A stretch of DNA of 5,193 nucleotides, from positions 1-5,193 of the forward strand of contig AQTY01000056.1 in assembly GCA_000372225.1 (NCBI GenBank). The letters run 5' to 3'. The position numbers were made by a program, and so were the translations under genes. Positions 1 through 5,193 of this stretch are shown piece after piece. Source of the stretch: Candidatus Nitromaritima sp. SCGC AAA288-L16. GTDB taxonomy: Bacteria > Nitrospinota > Nitrospinia > Nitrospinales > VA-1. Below the pieces are notes generated by a model that was not told the DNA's origin, made no database searches, and worked only from the letters and a program-made list of their open reading frames with translations. Each line of letters starts with the position of its first letter. Position 1 is the stretch's first letter.

Positions 1-1
1 T

Positions 2-388
2 GTTTTCTGGTTGAAGAAAGATTCGTGGCAGGATAAGGAAAAATTTTTCAACTGGCATGAGGCGATCGAGTACAGCGATAGGAAAAACCTTCGTAAAATC
101 GGTGGTTTTGATGATTGGCGGTTACCGGTTTTTGACGAGGTTAAAACATTGTATGACGAATCTCATGATAACCCTGGGAAGGGGGGAGTGACATTGCACG
201 TGGACCCTGTTTTCCCGGAGGGAGCTTTTAAGGTCACCTGGTTGATGGGAGATACTTCAACCCGTAGACCCCGATATGACTTCTCAGATGGCAAAGAGGT
301 TTATGTAGATGAGTATTGTTTTGGTTCAGTCAGGTGTTGTCGTAAAGCCCCGGTTCAGAAGGTTGCAACCCGCCCCAAAAGAAGGTAG
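2..388 (+). CDS. DUF1566 (Lcl C-terminal-like) domain protein, 5' end missing
   Basis: This is the C-terminal 128 residues of a gene that enters from the left edge. The frame is open from base 2, where it reads VFWLKKDSW, the equivalent of the (V/L)MW...D.W/Y segment near the start of the DUF1566 domains downstream. The TTG at 11 is therefore internal, not a start. Family landmarks follow in order: an NWHEA segment, DDWRLP (visible residues about 37-42), a LYDESH acidic stretch, DPVFPEG, a VTWLM segment replacing the usual WTS, and a terminal SVRCCRK. A basic tail ends in RPKRR. About 20 residues of this domain are missing, plus any earlier domain. It lies 23 bp before the next gene of the same family, so co-transcription is likely. 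The biochemical function is unknown; the family is thought to be binding or structural rather than enzymatic. It is the most divergent of the five copies. Confidence 0.8.
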   Translation, partial: VFWLKKDSWQDKEKFFNWHEAIEYSDRKNLRKIGGFDDWRLPVFDEVKTLYDESHDNPGKGGVTLHVDPVFPEGAFKVTWLMGDTSTRRPRYDFSDGKEVYVDEYCFGSVRCCRKAPVQKVATRPKRR

Positions 389-411
389 CGAGTCTGGAAG
401 ACACTTATAAA

Positions 412-1296
412 ATGACTGAGAAAATAACCAAGAAGGCAGATTTTGTTGATAACGAAGACGGCACGGTCTCTGACGTAACGAATCAAGTCATGTGGGTCAA
501 AAATGATACTTGGATTGAGTTGGGTCGCCTTGTCACTTGGCATGAAAGTCAAAGCTATGCCAAGGAGATGAATGAGAAAAAATTTGCTGGGTATTCCAAC
601 TGGAGGGTACCCACCGCATCGGAGGCTAAATTTCTTTTTGATGAAGAACATACAAACACGGATGTTGAAGGGGGAGAAGTTCACCTCAATCCGGTTTTTC
701 CTTCCGGGTGTGGGTTTTCTACTTGGACTAGTGAAACTCGAGGCGCTAAAGCGGCCATGGGTTATGACCTGAGATCGGCCTACGAATACTGGTTGGCCAA
801 GGAAAACGAAGGGTTTCCTAGCGCGGTTCGGTTAGTCCGCCAACTGAAATCAGAATCAGCAACTGTTGATGGAGAACCTCGGTTTGTTAATAATGGTGAT
901 GGAACAGTGACCGATAATGAAACGCAACTCATGTGGAAAGAGAGCGACTCATATCTGGAACTGGACAAGTGGGTTAGTTGGCAGGAGGCGAAAAACTATA
1001 TATTGGGGTTGAATCAACATCAATATGCGGGTTTTATCGATTGGAGAATGCCAACTCGAAAAGAGGTGCAAACTATTTTTGATCCAGGTAACCCCGTTAC
1101 AGATAAATATGGTGATACCATATTACTAGCTCCTGAATTTCCTCCAGGGGCGGGGCAAACATGTTGGACGAAAACGCTGCATAAAACGGACAAGGCTCTC
1201 GTCATACGGTTCCAGTTTTATAATGGGGACTTCAAGTGGCATCAGAACGGATTGCGTAGTCACGGGGTTCGAGCTGTGCGTGCAATTAAAAAATAA
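412..1296 (+). CDS. Tandem two-domain DUF1566 protein
   Basis: This 294-residue protein is made almost entirely of two DUF1566 domains, at about residues 11-143 and 158-291, joined by a short polar linker (QLKSESATVDGEP). Each repeats the same landmarks: a D-N-x-D-G-T-V-x-D loop (residues 13-21 and 160-168), MW (27-28, 174-175), a W-x-W/SWxEA helix, NWRVPT (63-68) or DWRMPT (210-215), an acidic FD segment, FPxG, a WT core (105-106, 252-253), and a closing RLVR/RAVR. There is no signal peptide, lipobox or membrane segment, so as annotated it should be cytoplasmic, unlike the best-known secreted members. ATG at 412 is chosen because the first domain starts just after it and the short leader MTEK resembles MTEE in the next gene. 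The Shine-Dalgarno candidate GGAAG at 396-400 is somewhat distant (11 nt). No catalytic residues are recognisable; a lectin-like binding role is inferred from the family only. Confidence 0.9.
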   Translation: MTEKITKKADFVDNEDGTVSDVTNQVMWVKNDTWIELGRLVTWHESQSYAKEMNEKKFAGYSNWRVPTASEAKFLFDEEHTNTDVEGGEVHLNPVFPSGCGFSTWTSETRGAKAAMGYDLRSAYEYWLAKENEGFPSAVRLVRQLKSESATVDGEPRFVNNGDGTVTDNETQLMWKESDSYLELDKWVSWQEAKNYILGLNQHQYAGFIDWRMPTRKEVQTIFDPGNPVTDKYGDTILLAPEFPPGAGQTCWTKTLHKTDKALVIRFQFYNGDFKWHQNGLRSHGVRAVRAIKK

Positions 1297-1381
1297 TTTA
1301 CAGGAGTCAGAGTCTTTTTGAGAAAGTAGAATTTTAAACTGAAGTTATGACGACCAGAGAGTATGTCCTGAAAGAACAGCT

Positions 1382-1840
1382 ATGACTGAAGAGGTTGCAT
1401 TAGATCAGGCTAGATTTAAGGATGGCGAAAATGGGATTGTTATTGAACCCTCCAAGGCTTTGGTGTGGATGAAATACGATACTTATCAATTGTCAAATAA
1501 ATGGATGAGTTGGGTTCAGGTACGTGATTACGCCGAAGAGTTGAACAAAAAAAAATATGCGGGTTACAGCAACTGGCGTATGCCGAATACCTCAGAAGCA
1601 AGAAGCCTGTACGACAAAAAACATTCTAATAAAGACCATATGGGTCAACACGTTCCTGTGGATAAGATTTTTAGCCCCGGTTTTGGTTTTTTATGTTGGA
1701 CGAGTGAAGTTAGAAATAAAATTCAGGCTGTACGCTTTGGATACCGAAGAGGAGTGACTACTTTTGATGATGCTTATAGAACGTCTCGCGGTGCAAGCCG
1801 ACTGGTCAGGGACATTCTTAAAGAGGACGGCCTTTTGTGA
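1382..1840 (+). CDS. Single-domain DUF1566 protein
   Basis: This 152-residue protein carries one DUF1566 domain at about residues 12-144. Landmarks are VW (28-29), KWMSW, GYSNWRMPN (61-69), SLYDKKH, FSPGFGF, CWTSE (105-109) and the terminal SRLVRDI. It resembles the first domain of the two-domain neighbour most closely in the AGYSNWR...SEA...WTSE region (about 45% identity by hand count over 74 positions). The acidic loop that reads DNGDGTVTD in sister domains is degenerate here (DGENGIVIE), so any metal or turn role of that loop may be lost. No signal peptide is present. ATG at 1382 is the first start codon after an in-frame stop at 1340, and the MTEE leader matches the paralogue; the ribosome-binding site is weak. 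It sits 85 bp after one paralogue and 58 bp before the next. The function is unknown. Confidence 0.85.
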   Translation: MTEEVALDQARFKDGENGIVIEPSKALVWMKYDTYQLSNKWMSWVQVRDYAEELNKKKYAGYSNWRMPNTSEARSLYDKKHSNKDHMGQHVPVDKIFSPGFGFLCWTSEVRNKIQAVRFGYRRGVTTFDDAYRTSRGASRLVRDILKEDGLL

Positions 1841-1884
1841 TTCAATGTAAATTTTGACTGATTGAGACAACTAGATGAAACTTG

Positions 1885-1890
1885 AAGGAG
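1885..1890 (+). promoter_or_regulatory. Ribosome-binding site deciding a TTG start
   Basis: AAGGAG is a strong Shine-Dalgarno core lying 8 nt before TTG at 1899 and downstream of the alternative ATG at 1875. Its position inside the longer reading frame argues that translation starts at the TTG. Translation from 1875 would read through the site. Confidence 0.65.
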
Positions 1891-1898
1891 ATTCGATA

Positions 1899-2324
1899 TT
1901 GACGGATGAAAAGCGGTTTTGTGACAATGGTGATGGTACAGTTACTGATAAAGAAACCAAATTGATGTGGAACCAAACGGATGCTTATCAGGATACTAGT
2001 AAATGGTCCAATTGGTTCATGGCAGAAGACTATATAAAGTCGCTTAATAATAAGAAATTTTCAGGTTATACCAATTGGCGGATGCCAACCCTGGAGGAGG
2101 CTGAGGATTTGTTCGATGAAGATATTCATATACGAGATATGGATCGATTTGAAATTTATATTGATTCAACGTTTTCTCCAGGAGGAGGATTCACAACGTG
2201 GACTTCCGATGAACGCCCTCACGGAACGGCGTGTATTTTTTATTTCAGATATGGTCATGGGAATATCAACCATAAAGAAGATATTACTAAAGACACGATC
2301 AGGGCCGTCCGTGACATCGACTAA
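1899..2324 (+). CDS. Single-domain DUF1566 protein, probable TTG start
   Basis: This protein of 141 residues from TTG at 1899 has one DUF1566 domain at about residues 7-139. It shows DNGDGTVTD (9-17), LMW (22-24), a KWSNW helix, NWRMPT (59-64), DLFDED, FSPGGGF, WTSDE (101-105) and the terminal IRAVRDI. An in-frame ATG at 1875 would add MKLEGDSI. TTG is preferred because AAGGAG at 1885-1890 lies 8 nt before it, and because the resulting MTDEK leader matches the MTEK and MTEE leaders of the two preceding paralogues. The ATG has no comparable ribosome-binding site. An automated caller could still choose 1875. There is no signal peptide, so a cytoplasmic location is expected. Its N-terminal half is most like the second domain of the two-domain protein. 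The function is unknown. Confidence 0.85.
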   Translation: MTDEKRFCDNGDGTVTDKETKLMWNQTDAYQDTSKWSNWFMAEDYIKSLNNKKFSGYTNWRMPTLEEAEDLFDEDIHIRDMDRFEIYIDSTFSPGGGFTTWTSDERPHGTACIFYFRYGHGNINHKEDITKDTIRAVRDID

Positions 2325-2360
2325 AATAATCTAACGCAATGCGGATAAATTATCTTATTT

Positions 2361-2366
2361 AAGGAG
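2361..2366 (+). promoter_or_regulatory. Ribosome-binding site in front of an ATC start
   Basis: AAGGAG lies 7 nt before ATC at 2374, which is ideal spacing. It is the best Shine-Dalgarno in the region, and no ATG, GTG or TTG in the coding frame follows until 2563. It is the main evidence that the SEC-C gene starts near 2374. Confidence 0.6.
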
Positions 2367-2373
2367 AGGCGCC

Positions 2374-3210
2374 ATCGAGTCCTATAGAGTCATTAATGAG
2401 CAGGAAAGCCTAAACTCGATCATTCCATACAGGTTTGAGGAAGAGGACTACGAGCACACCTATATCCTTGAAGATTTTTACTGTACAAATCCGTTTTGTG
2501 ATTGCCAGCATGTCACCCTGTCCTTTTCTCAACAGGATAATTCAAACAACCAGATCTCCTTTTTGCTCAATTTTGATAAGACACAGGGGCAGTTACCGAA
2601 TCAAAAAAAATATACTAAGGTCCAGTCAGAAATTATAAAAGGTTTTGTCAAAAATCTCCCCAGTGAACTCCTAGTTCTGTTTAAGCAGAGATACGCGGAG
2701 GCAAAGGCCTTTGGAGAGAAAGACCCTAAGTCTTATCTTGTTCTTGAGCCAGGGAGGTACGTAAACTATATGGAGTATTTTCCCCAGAACAGTGAAAATC
2801 TCAACTTCTCGTGTGAGGAAGAAAAGTATTTTGCCGAGGACAGCTACGAGCTGGATTCCCGAGTTGATAATCGTGATGTAAAATTGGTGTTTTACCCATT
2901 TGAGCTAGATGATAAAAATCTCAAACCTATTTTTACATATACGTATTATTTTGATGAGAACAAGAGAAGCGAAGCGGATAGTAAATTAGGTGCCAGAGAG
3001 ACTGATATTCTGTTGGGACTCAATCAGAGTTTCCCGAACCTTTTTGAAATTTTTAAAAAAAGATACAAGCAAGGTAAATCAATGGGGGAGGATTTGTTGA
3101 AGTCTGGTCCAAAAACACCGGTGTTCGAAGATAAGGTAAAGCCGAATGATTCCTGCCCTTGTGGATCTGGGAAGAAATATAAAAAATGCTGTGCTAATAA
3201 ATTAAACTAA
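2374..3210 (+). CDS. SEC-C metal-binding motif protein, apparent ATC start
   Basis: The protein is 278 residues if read from ATC at 2374. Its C-terminus is a clear SEC-C motif, C-P-C-G-S-G-K-K-Y-K-K-C-C, with zinc-ligand cysteines at 261, 263, 272 and 273. This is the element that ends SecA, YchJ and YecA-type proteins and is linked to zinc binding and interaction with SecB or ribosomes. A second cysteine cluster, C-x4-C-x-C-x-H (37, 42, 44, 46), is followed by a VTLSF strand and looks like another metal site. The middle is charged, with repeated short helices (LFKQRYAEAKAFGEKDPK near 101-118; IFKKRYKQGKSMGEDLLK later), a possible internal duplication. The only standard start in frame is TTG at 2563 (residue 64), which would delete the first cysteine cluster. 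The frame is open back to the stop at 2332. The cellular role is unknown; a quality-control or adaptor role is inference. It is 49 bp after the last DUF1566 gene. Confidence 0.85.
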   Translation: MESYRVINEQESLNSIIPYRFEEEDYEHTYILEDFYCTNPFCDCQHVTLSFSQQDNSNNQISFLLNFDKTQGQLPNQKKYTKVQSEIIKGFVKNLPSELLVLFKQRYAEAKAFGEKDPKSYLVLEPGRYVNYMEYFPQNSENLNFSCEEEKYFAEDSYELDSRVDNRDVKLVFYPFELDDKNLKPIFTYTYYFDENKRSEADSKLGARETDILLGLNQSFPNLFEIFKKRYKQGKSMGEDLLKSGPKTPVFEDKVKPNDSCPCGSGKKYKKCCANKLN

Positions 3211-3287
3211 TTGGATTGTTGAGGCAAATGCTTTAATGAATCTATTTCACTAAACTAAAAGTTGTATTGTTGAATAGGAAACTTTAA

Positions 3288-3884
3288 ATGGCTAACAAGG
3301 AAAGAAAAGTTAAAAAGGTGCAAGCTAGGCATATTTTGGTTGGGAGCAAAGAGTTAGCTGATGAAATAAAAAAGAAGATCGATGATGGTGAGGAATTTTC
3401 TAAGTTAGCTGAGGAGTTTAGCGAGTGCCCATCGAAGAAAAGAGGGGGGGACCTTGGCTGGTTTGGCAAGGGGGCGATGGTACGCCCGTTTGAAGTAGCT
3501 GCTTTCTCGGCTGATGAGGGAGAAGTCGTTGGACCGGTGAAGACAGAATTTGGATATCATGTTATTTATGTATATGAGGTGCAGGATGATATCGATCCTG
3601 ATGCCGGTCCTCCCACTGGTGACGAGGATGCAGATGAAGATACCTTACGTCTCGTTGCAGAGAACTATGCTCATGAGTTTATGATGCTTGGTTATTCAAG
3701 TAAAAAAGTTCTCAGCTTATTCACCAGTCCCCATTTTAAGTCAGCCAATGCGGTTTATAATATACTTGGCCTTGATGAGACGAACAAAATTATTGCCCAG
3801 GTATTTGGGCAGGAAGTAGTAGAAATAAAGGACAGCACGGAAAATCCATCAGAAGGATCAGTTCAAGAGGATAGCGGAAAATAA
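3288..3884 (+). CDS. Parvulin-type peptidyl-prolyl cis-trans isomerase with C-terminal extension
   Basis: This 198-residue protein has a PpiC-type rotamase domain at about residues 10-98. Active-site positions known from Pin1 can be matched: H15 (ARHIL), C47 (SECPS), M64 and F68 (AMVRPFE) and H91 (FGYHVI). The GGDLGWF motif (53-59) is also typical. It should catalyse cis-trans isomerisation of X-Pro bonds. There is no signal peptide or membrane anchor, so it should be cytoplasmic, unlike SurA or PrsA. A strongly acidic linker (about 100-118) leads to a helical segment (about 119-174; NYAHEFMMLGYSSKKVLSLF and beyond), then an acidic tail. I do not recognise this C-terminal module, and the PpiC domain alone would be about 93 residues. 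ATG at 3288 has AGGAA at 3276-3280, 7 nt upstream. It is 77 bp after the SEC-C gene and may be co-transcribed with it. Confidence 0.9.
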   Translation: MANKERKVKKVQARHILVGSKELADEIKKKIDDGEEFSKLAEEFSECPSKKRGGDLGWFGKGAMVRPFEVAAFSADEGEVVGPVKTEFGYHVIYVYEVQDDIDPDAGPPTGDEDADEDTLRLVAENYAHEFMMLGYSSKKVLSLFTSPHFKSANAVYNILGLDETNKIIAQVFGQEVVEIKDSTENPSEGSVQEDSGK

Positions 3885-3927
3885 AATAACTAGAAGCTAA
3901 TACAAATGAAGAAATGAGCACAGCAAA

Positions 3928-3966
3928 GGGAGAGGGTGTTATTTTCACTCCCCAGTGTTTCTTTTT
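3928..3966 (+). terminator. Weak candidate terminator between convergent genes
   Basis: In the 112-bp gap after the isomerase gene, GGGTG (3934-3938) can pair with CACTC (3946-3950) around a T-rich 7-nt loop, or GGGAG (3928-3932) can pair with CTCCC (3948-3952). T-rich sequence follows (3958-3966, interrupted by one C). The position is right for ending the plus-strand unit, but the stem is short and includes a G-T wobble. No T-run supports termination in the minus direction. The rest of the gap shows nothing recognisable. Confidence 0.35.
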
Positions 3967-3996
3967 GTGAATTAAAAGAGTCTAGTTGATTTGGTT

Positions 3997-5193
3997 TTAT
4001 AAGACTACCGTACTAACATTTAAAACTCCTTCAACTTCGCGTAGCTCCCGTATCGTTTCACTATTGGGTTGTGAGTCAATATTGACAACAGCCACAGCCT
4101 TATCCCCTTCTTTAATTCGACCTAAATGGAATCCGGCAATATTAATGTTGTTGGTTCCTAAAACACTTCCGAGTTTTCCTATAACTCCCGGGACGTCCAT
4201 ATTGGTAAGTACAAGCATGTGTTTTGAAAGCACAGCCTCAAAATGAAACTCATTGAATTGGACAACCCTGGAGTCTCCTTTTCCAAAGACAGAACCGGTT
4301 ACACTGCGCTTCCCTTCACTGGTTTTTGCGGTAACTGTTATGGTGCTTGTGTACTCGTGTACTTCGGTGCTTTTCGATTCTTTGACTTCGATTCCCCGGT
4401 CTTTTGCAATAAACGGCGCATTGACCATATTGATGCCTTCAATATTGCGTGTGAGAAGACCTTTTAAGACAGATATCGTAATAGGGTCTATTCTCTGGTC
4501 GGCGACTTCTCCATTATATTGAACTTCCACACCAGTTAGAGGTTCATCTAAAAGTTGGGAAATAAAAATTCCTAGGTCTTCGCCTAGCTTCAAATAGGGT
4601 TGAATTTTGCTCAGGGTATCGGCATCAATTGATGGCATATTGACCGCGTTACGGATATTCCCATGTTTAAGAAAATCAACAATCTGGTCGGCAACTGCGA
4701 TTGCAACTTTTTCCTGGGCTTCTTCGGTTGATGCGCCTAGGTGGGGAGTACAGATAATTTCATCGAGGGTTAATAGTGGGCTATCCGGAGACAATGGCTC
4801 CTTTGCATATACGTCAAGAGCAGCTTGTGCTACTTGTTTTGATTTGATCGCCTCGATAAGTGCATCGTCATCAATGAGGTTACCACGGGCGCAGTTAACT
4901 ATTCGAATTCCAGGCTTAGCCATACTAAACTCTTTAGTGCTTAGTAAAGGTTTTCCATCAAGTGATGGGGTGTGCAAGGAGAGGTAGTCCGATTGTTTCA
5001 AAAGATCAGGAAGGTCAACAACTTCTACACCAATTTTTTCTGCATGTTCTTGGGATATAAAAGGATCGTGAACCAAAATTTTCATATGAAATCCTTTTGC
5101 ACGTTCAGCAACGATAGTTCCAATTCTACCCAGACCGACAATTCCTAAAGTTTTACAATGAAGCTCTTTGCCTATGAATTTTTTTGGAGCCCA
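3997..5193 (-). CDS. serA: D-3-phosphoglycerate dehydrogenase, N-terminus beyond right edge
   Basis: This enzyme of the first serine-biosynthesis step oxidises 3-phosphoglycerate to 3-phosphohydroxypyruvate with NAD in the cytoplasm. The visible 398 residues start at WAPKK, so about 130 N-terminal residues are missing. The ATG at 5083-5085 is internal, because the frame upstream encodes the NAD-binding GLGRIG (visible residues 20-25). D43 (VHDPF) follows as the expected NAD-ribose contact. The catalytic triad is complete: R103 (NCARG), E132 (AKEP) and H151 (CTPHLGAST). About 197-322 form the allosteric substrate-binding (ASB) domain, and 326-398 the ACT domain with DVPGVIG and INIAGF. D333 and N351 line up with serine-contact residues of the Mycobacterium tuberculosis enzyme, so serine feedback is likely. 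The architecture is the long form (about 525-530 residues), not the shorter E. coli type. It is convergent with the isomerase gene. Confidence 0.96.
   Translation of the reverse strand, partial: WAPKKFIGKELHCKTLGIVGLGRIGTIVAERAKGFHMKILVHDPFISQEHAEKIGVEVVDLPDLLKQSDYLSLHTPSLDGKPLLSTKEFSMAKPGIRIVNCARGNLIDDDALIEAIKSKQVAQAALDVYAKEPLSPDSPLLTLDEIICTPHLGASTEEAQEKVAIAVADQIVDFLKHGNIRNAVNMPSIDADTLSKIQPYLKLGEDLGIFISQLLDEPLTGVEVQYNGEVADQRIDPITISVLKGLLTRNIEGINMVNAPFIAKDRGIEVKESKSTEVHEYTSTITVTAKTSEGKRSVTGSVFGKGDSRVVQFNEFHFEAVLSKHMLVLTNMDVPGVIGKLGSVLGTNNINIAGFHLGRIKEGDKAVAVVNIDSQPNSETIRELREVEGVLNVSTVVL

Larger units (their letters stand above)
2..2324 (+). repeat. Array of five diverged DUF1566 domain copies
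   Basis: Five copies of one domain of about 130 residues lie in direct order: roughly 2-350 (partial), 442-840, 883-1284, 1415-1813 and 1917-2315. All share a (N/D)WR(V/M/L)P core, and the four complete copies end with R-x-V-R. The copies are clearly homologous in protein but well diverged in nucleotide sequence, so this is an old tandem gene and domain duplication rather than a recent repeat. The separating gaps are 23 bp, an in-frame linker of about 14 codons, 85 bp and 58 bp. Confidence 0.8.

Noticed and set aside
11..388. First gene starting at TTG 11
   Set aside because: The frame is open to the left edge and the TTG falls inside the conserved start of the DUF1566 domain, so the gene is truncated by the window.
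355..1205. Open frames on the minus strand opposite the DUF1566 genes, and plus-strand frames inside serA
   Set aside because: They overlap well-supported genes, have no recognisable domains or ribosome-binding sites, and read as antisense shadows.
1297..1381. Terminator or regulatory RNA in the 85-bp gap
   Set aside because: There is a short T-run at 1315-1319 but no inverted repeat before it that forms a stable stem.
1347..1385. A 12-codon open frame (MTTREYVLKEQL) whose stop overlaps the ATG at 1382
   Set aside because: It could be a coupled leader peptide, but it has no good ribosome-binding site, no regulatory amino-acid run and no hairpin. It is probably chance.
1547..1555. Run of nine A in the third DUF1566 gene, and a run of seven G at 3444-3450 in the isomerase gene, as phase-variation tracts
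   Set aside because: Both encode conserved residues (NKKK before YAGY; RGGDLG) in an intact frame, and there is no sign of frameshift states.
1854..1859. TTGACT as a -35 promoter element before the fourth DUF1566 gene
   Set aside because: No acceptable -10 box lies at 16-18 nt spacing.
2563..3210. SEC-C gene starting at TTG 2563
   Set aside because: This is the only standard in-frame start, but it lacks a Shine-Dalgarno and would remove 63 plausibly conserved residues, including a Cys/His cluster. A start near 2374 is better supported.
3997..5085. serA starting at the ATG at 5083-5085
   Set aside because: The same frame continues to the right edge and encodes the GLGRIG nucleotide-binding motif, so this methionine is internal.

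Overview
The window looks like bacterial chromosome, and every base from 1 to about 3884 belongs to one co-directional plus-strand series, followed by one convergent minus-strand gene. The organism cannot be fixed from sequence alone. Short intergenic gaps, Shine-Dalgarno-like sites, a SEC-C protein, a free-standing parvulin and a long (ASB+ACT) SerA fit a Gram-negative environmental bacterium of the Nitrospinota/Desulfobacterota type. That is a low-confidence guess from overall resemblance, not from a marker gene.

Region 1 (1-2324) is a tandem family of four genes carrying five diverged copies of the DUF1566 / Lcl C-terminal domain. The first gene is cut by the left edge. The second has two domains fused head to tail. 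The third and fourth have one domain each. None of the three visible N-termini has a signal peptide or lipobox, and all start with a short polar MT(E/D)E-like leader. This is unusual for a family best known from surface or secreted proteins.

Region 2 (2361-3884) holds two genes with protein-folding or quality-control flavour. One is a SEC-C zinc-motif protein whose conserved reading frame begins at an apparent non-canonical ATC codon behind a strong Shine-Dalgarno. The other is a cytoplasmic parvulin-type peptidyl-prolyl isomerase with an acidic linker and an unrecognised helical C-terminal module.

Region 3 (3885-3996) is a 112-bp convergent intergenic gap with a weak candidate terminator. 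Region 4 (3997-5193) is the minus-strand serA gene for D-3-phosphoglycerate dehydrogenase. It lacks its N-terminus because it runs off the right edge. It is core serine biosynthesis and probably functionally unrelated to the plus-strand genes.

The most noteworthy points are the array of leaderless DUF1566 domains, the ATC start of the SEC-C gene, and the TTG start of the fourth DUF1566 gene, which the ribosome-binding site favours over an upstream ATG. No tRNA, rRNA, CRISPR array, insertion sequence, reverse transcriptase or attachment site is visible.
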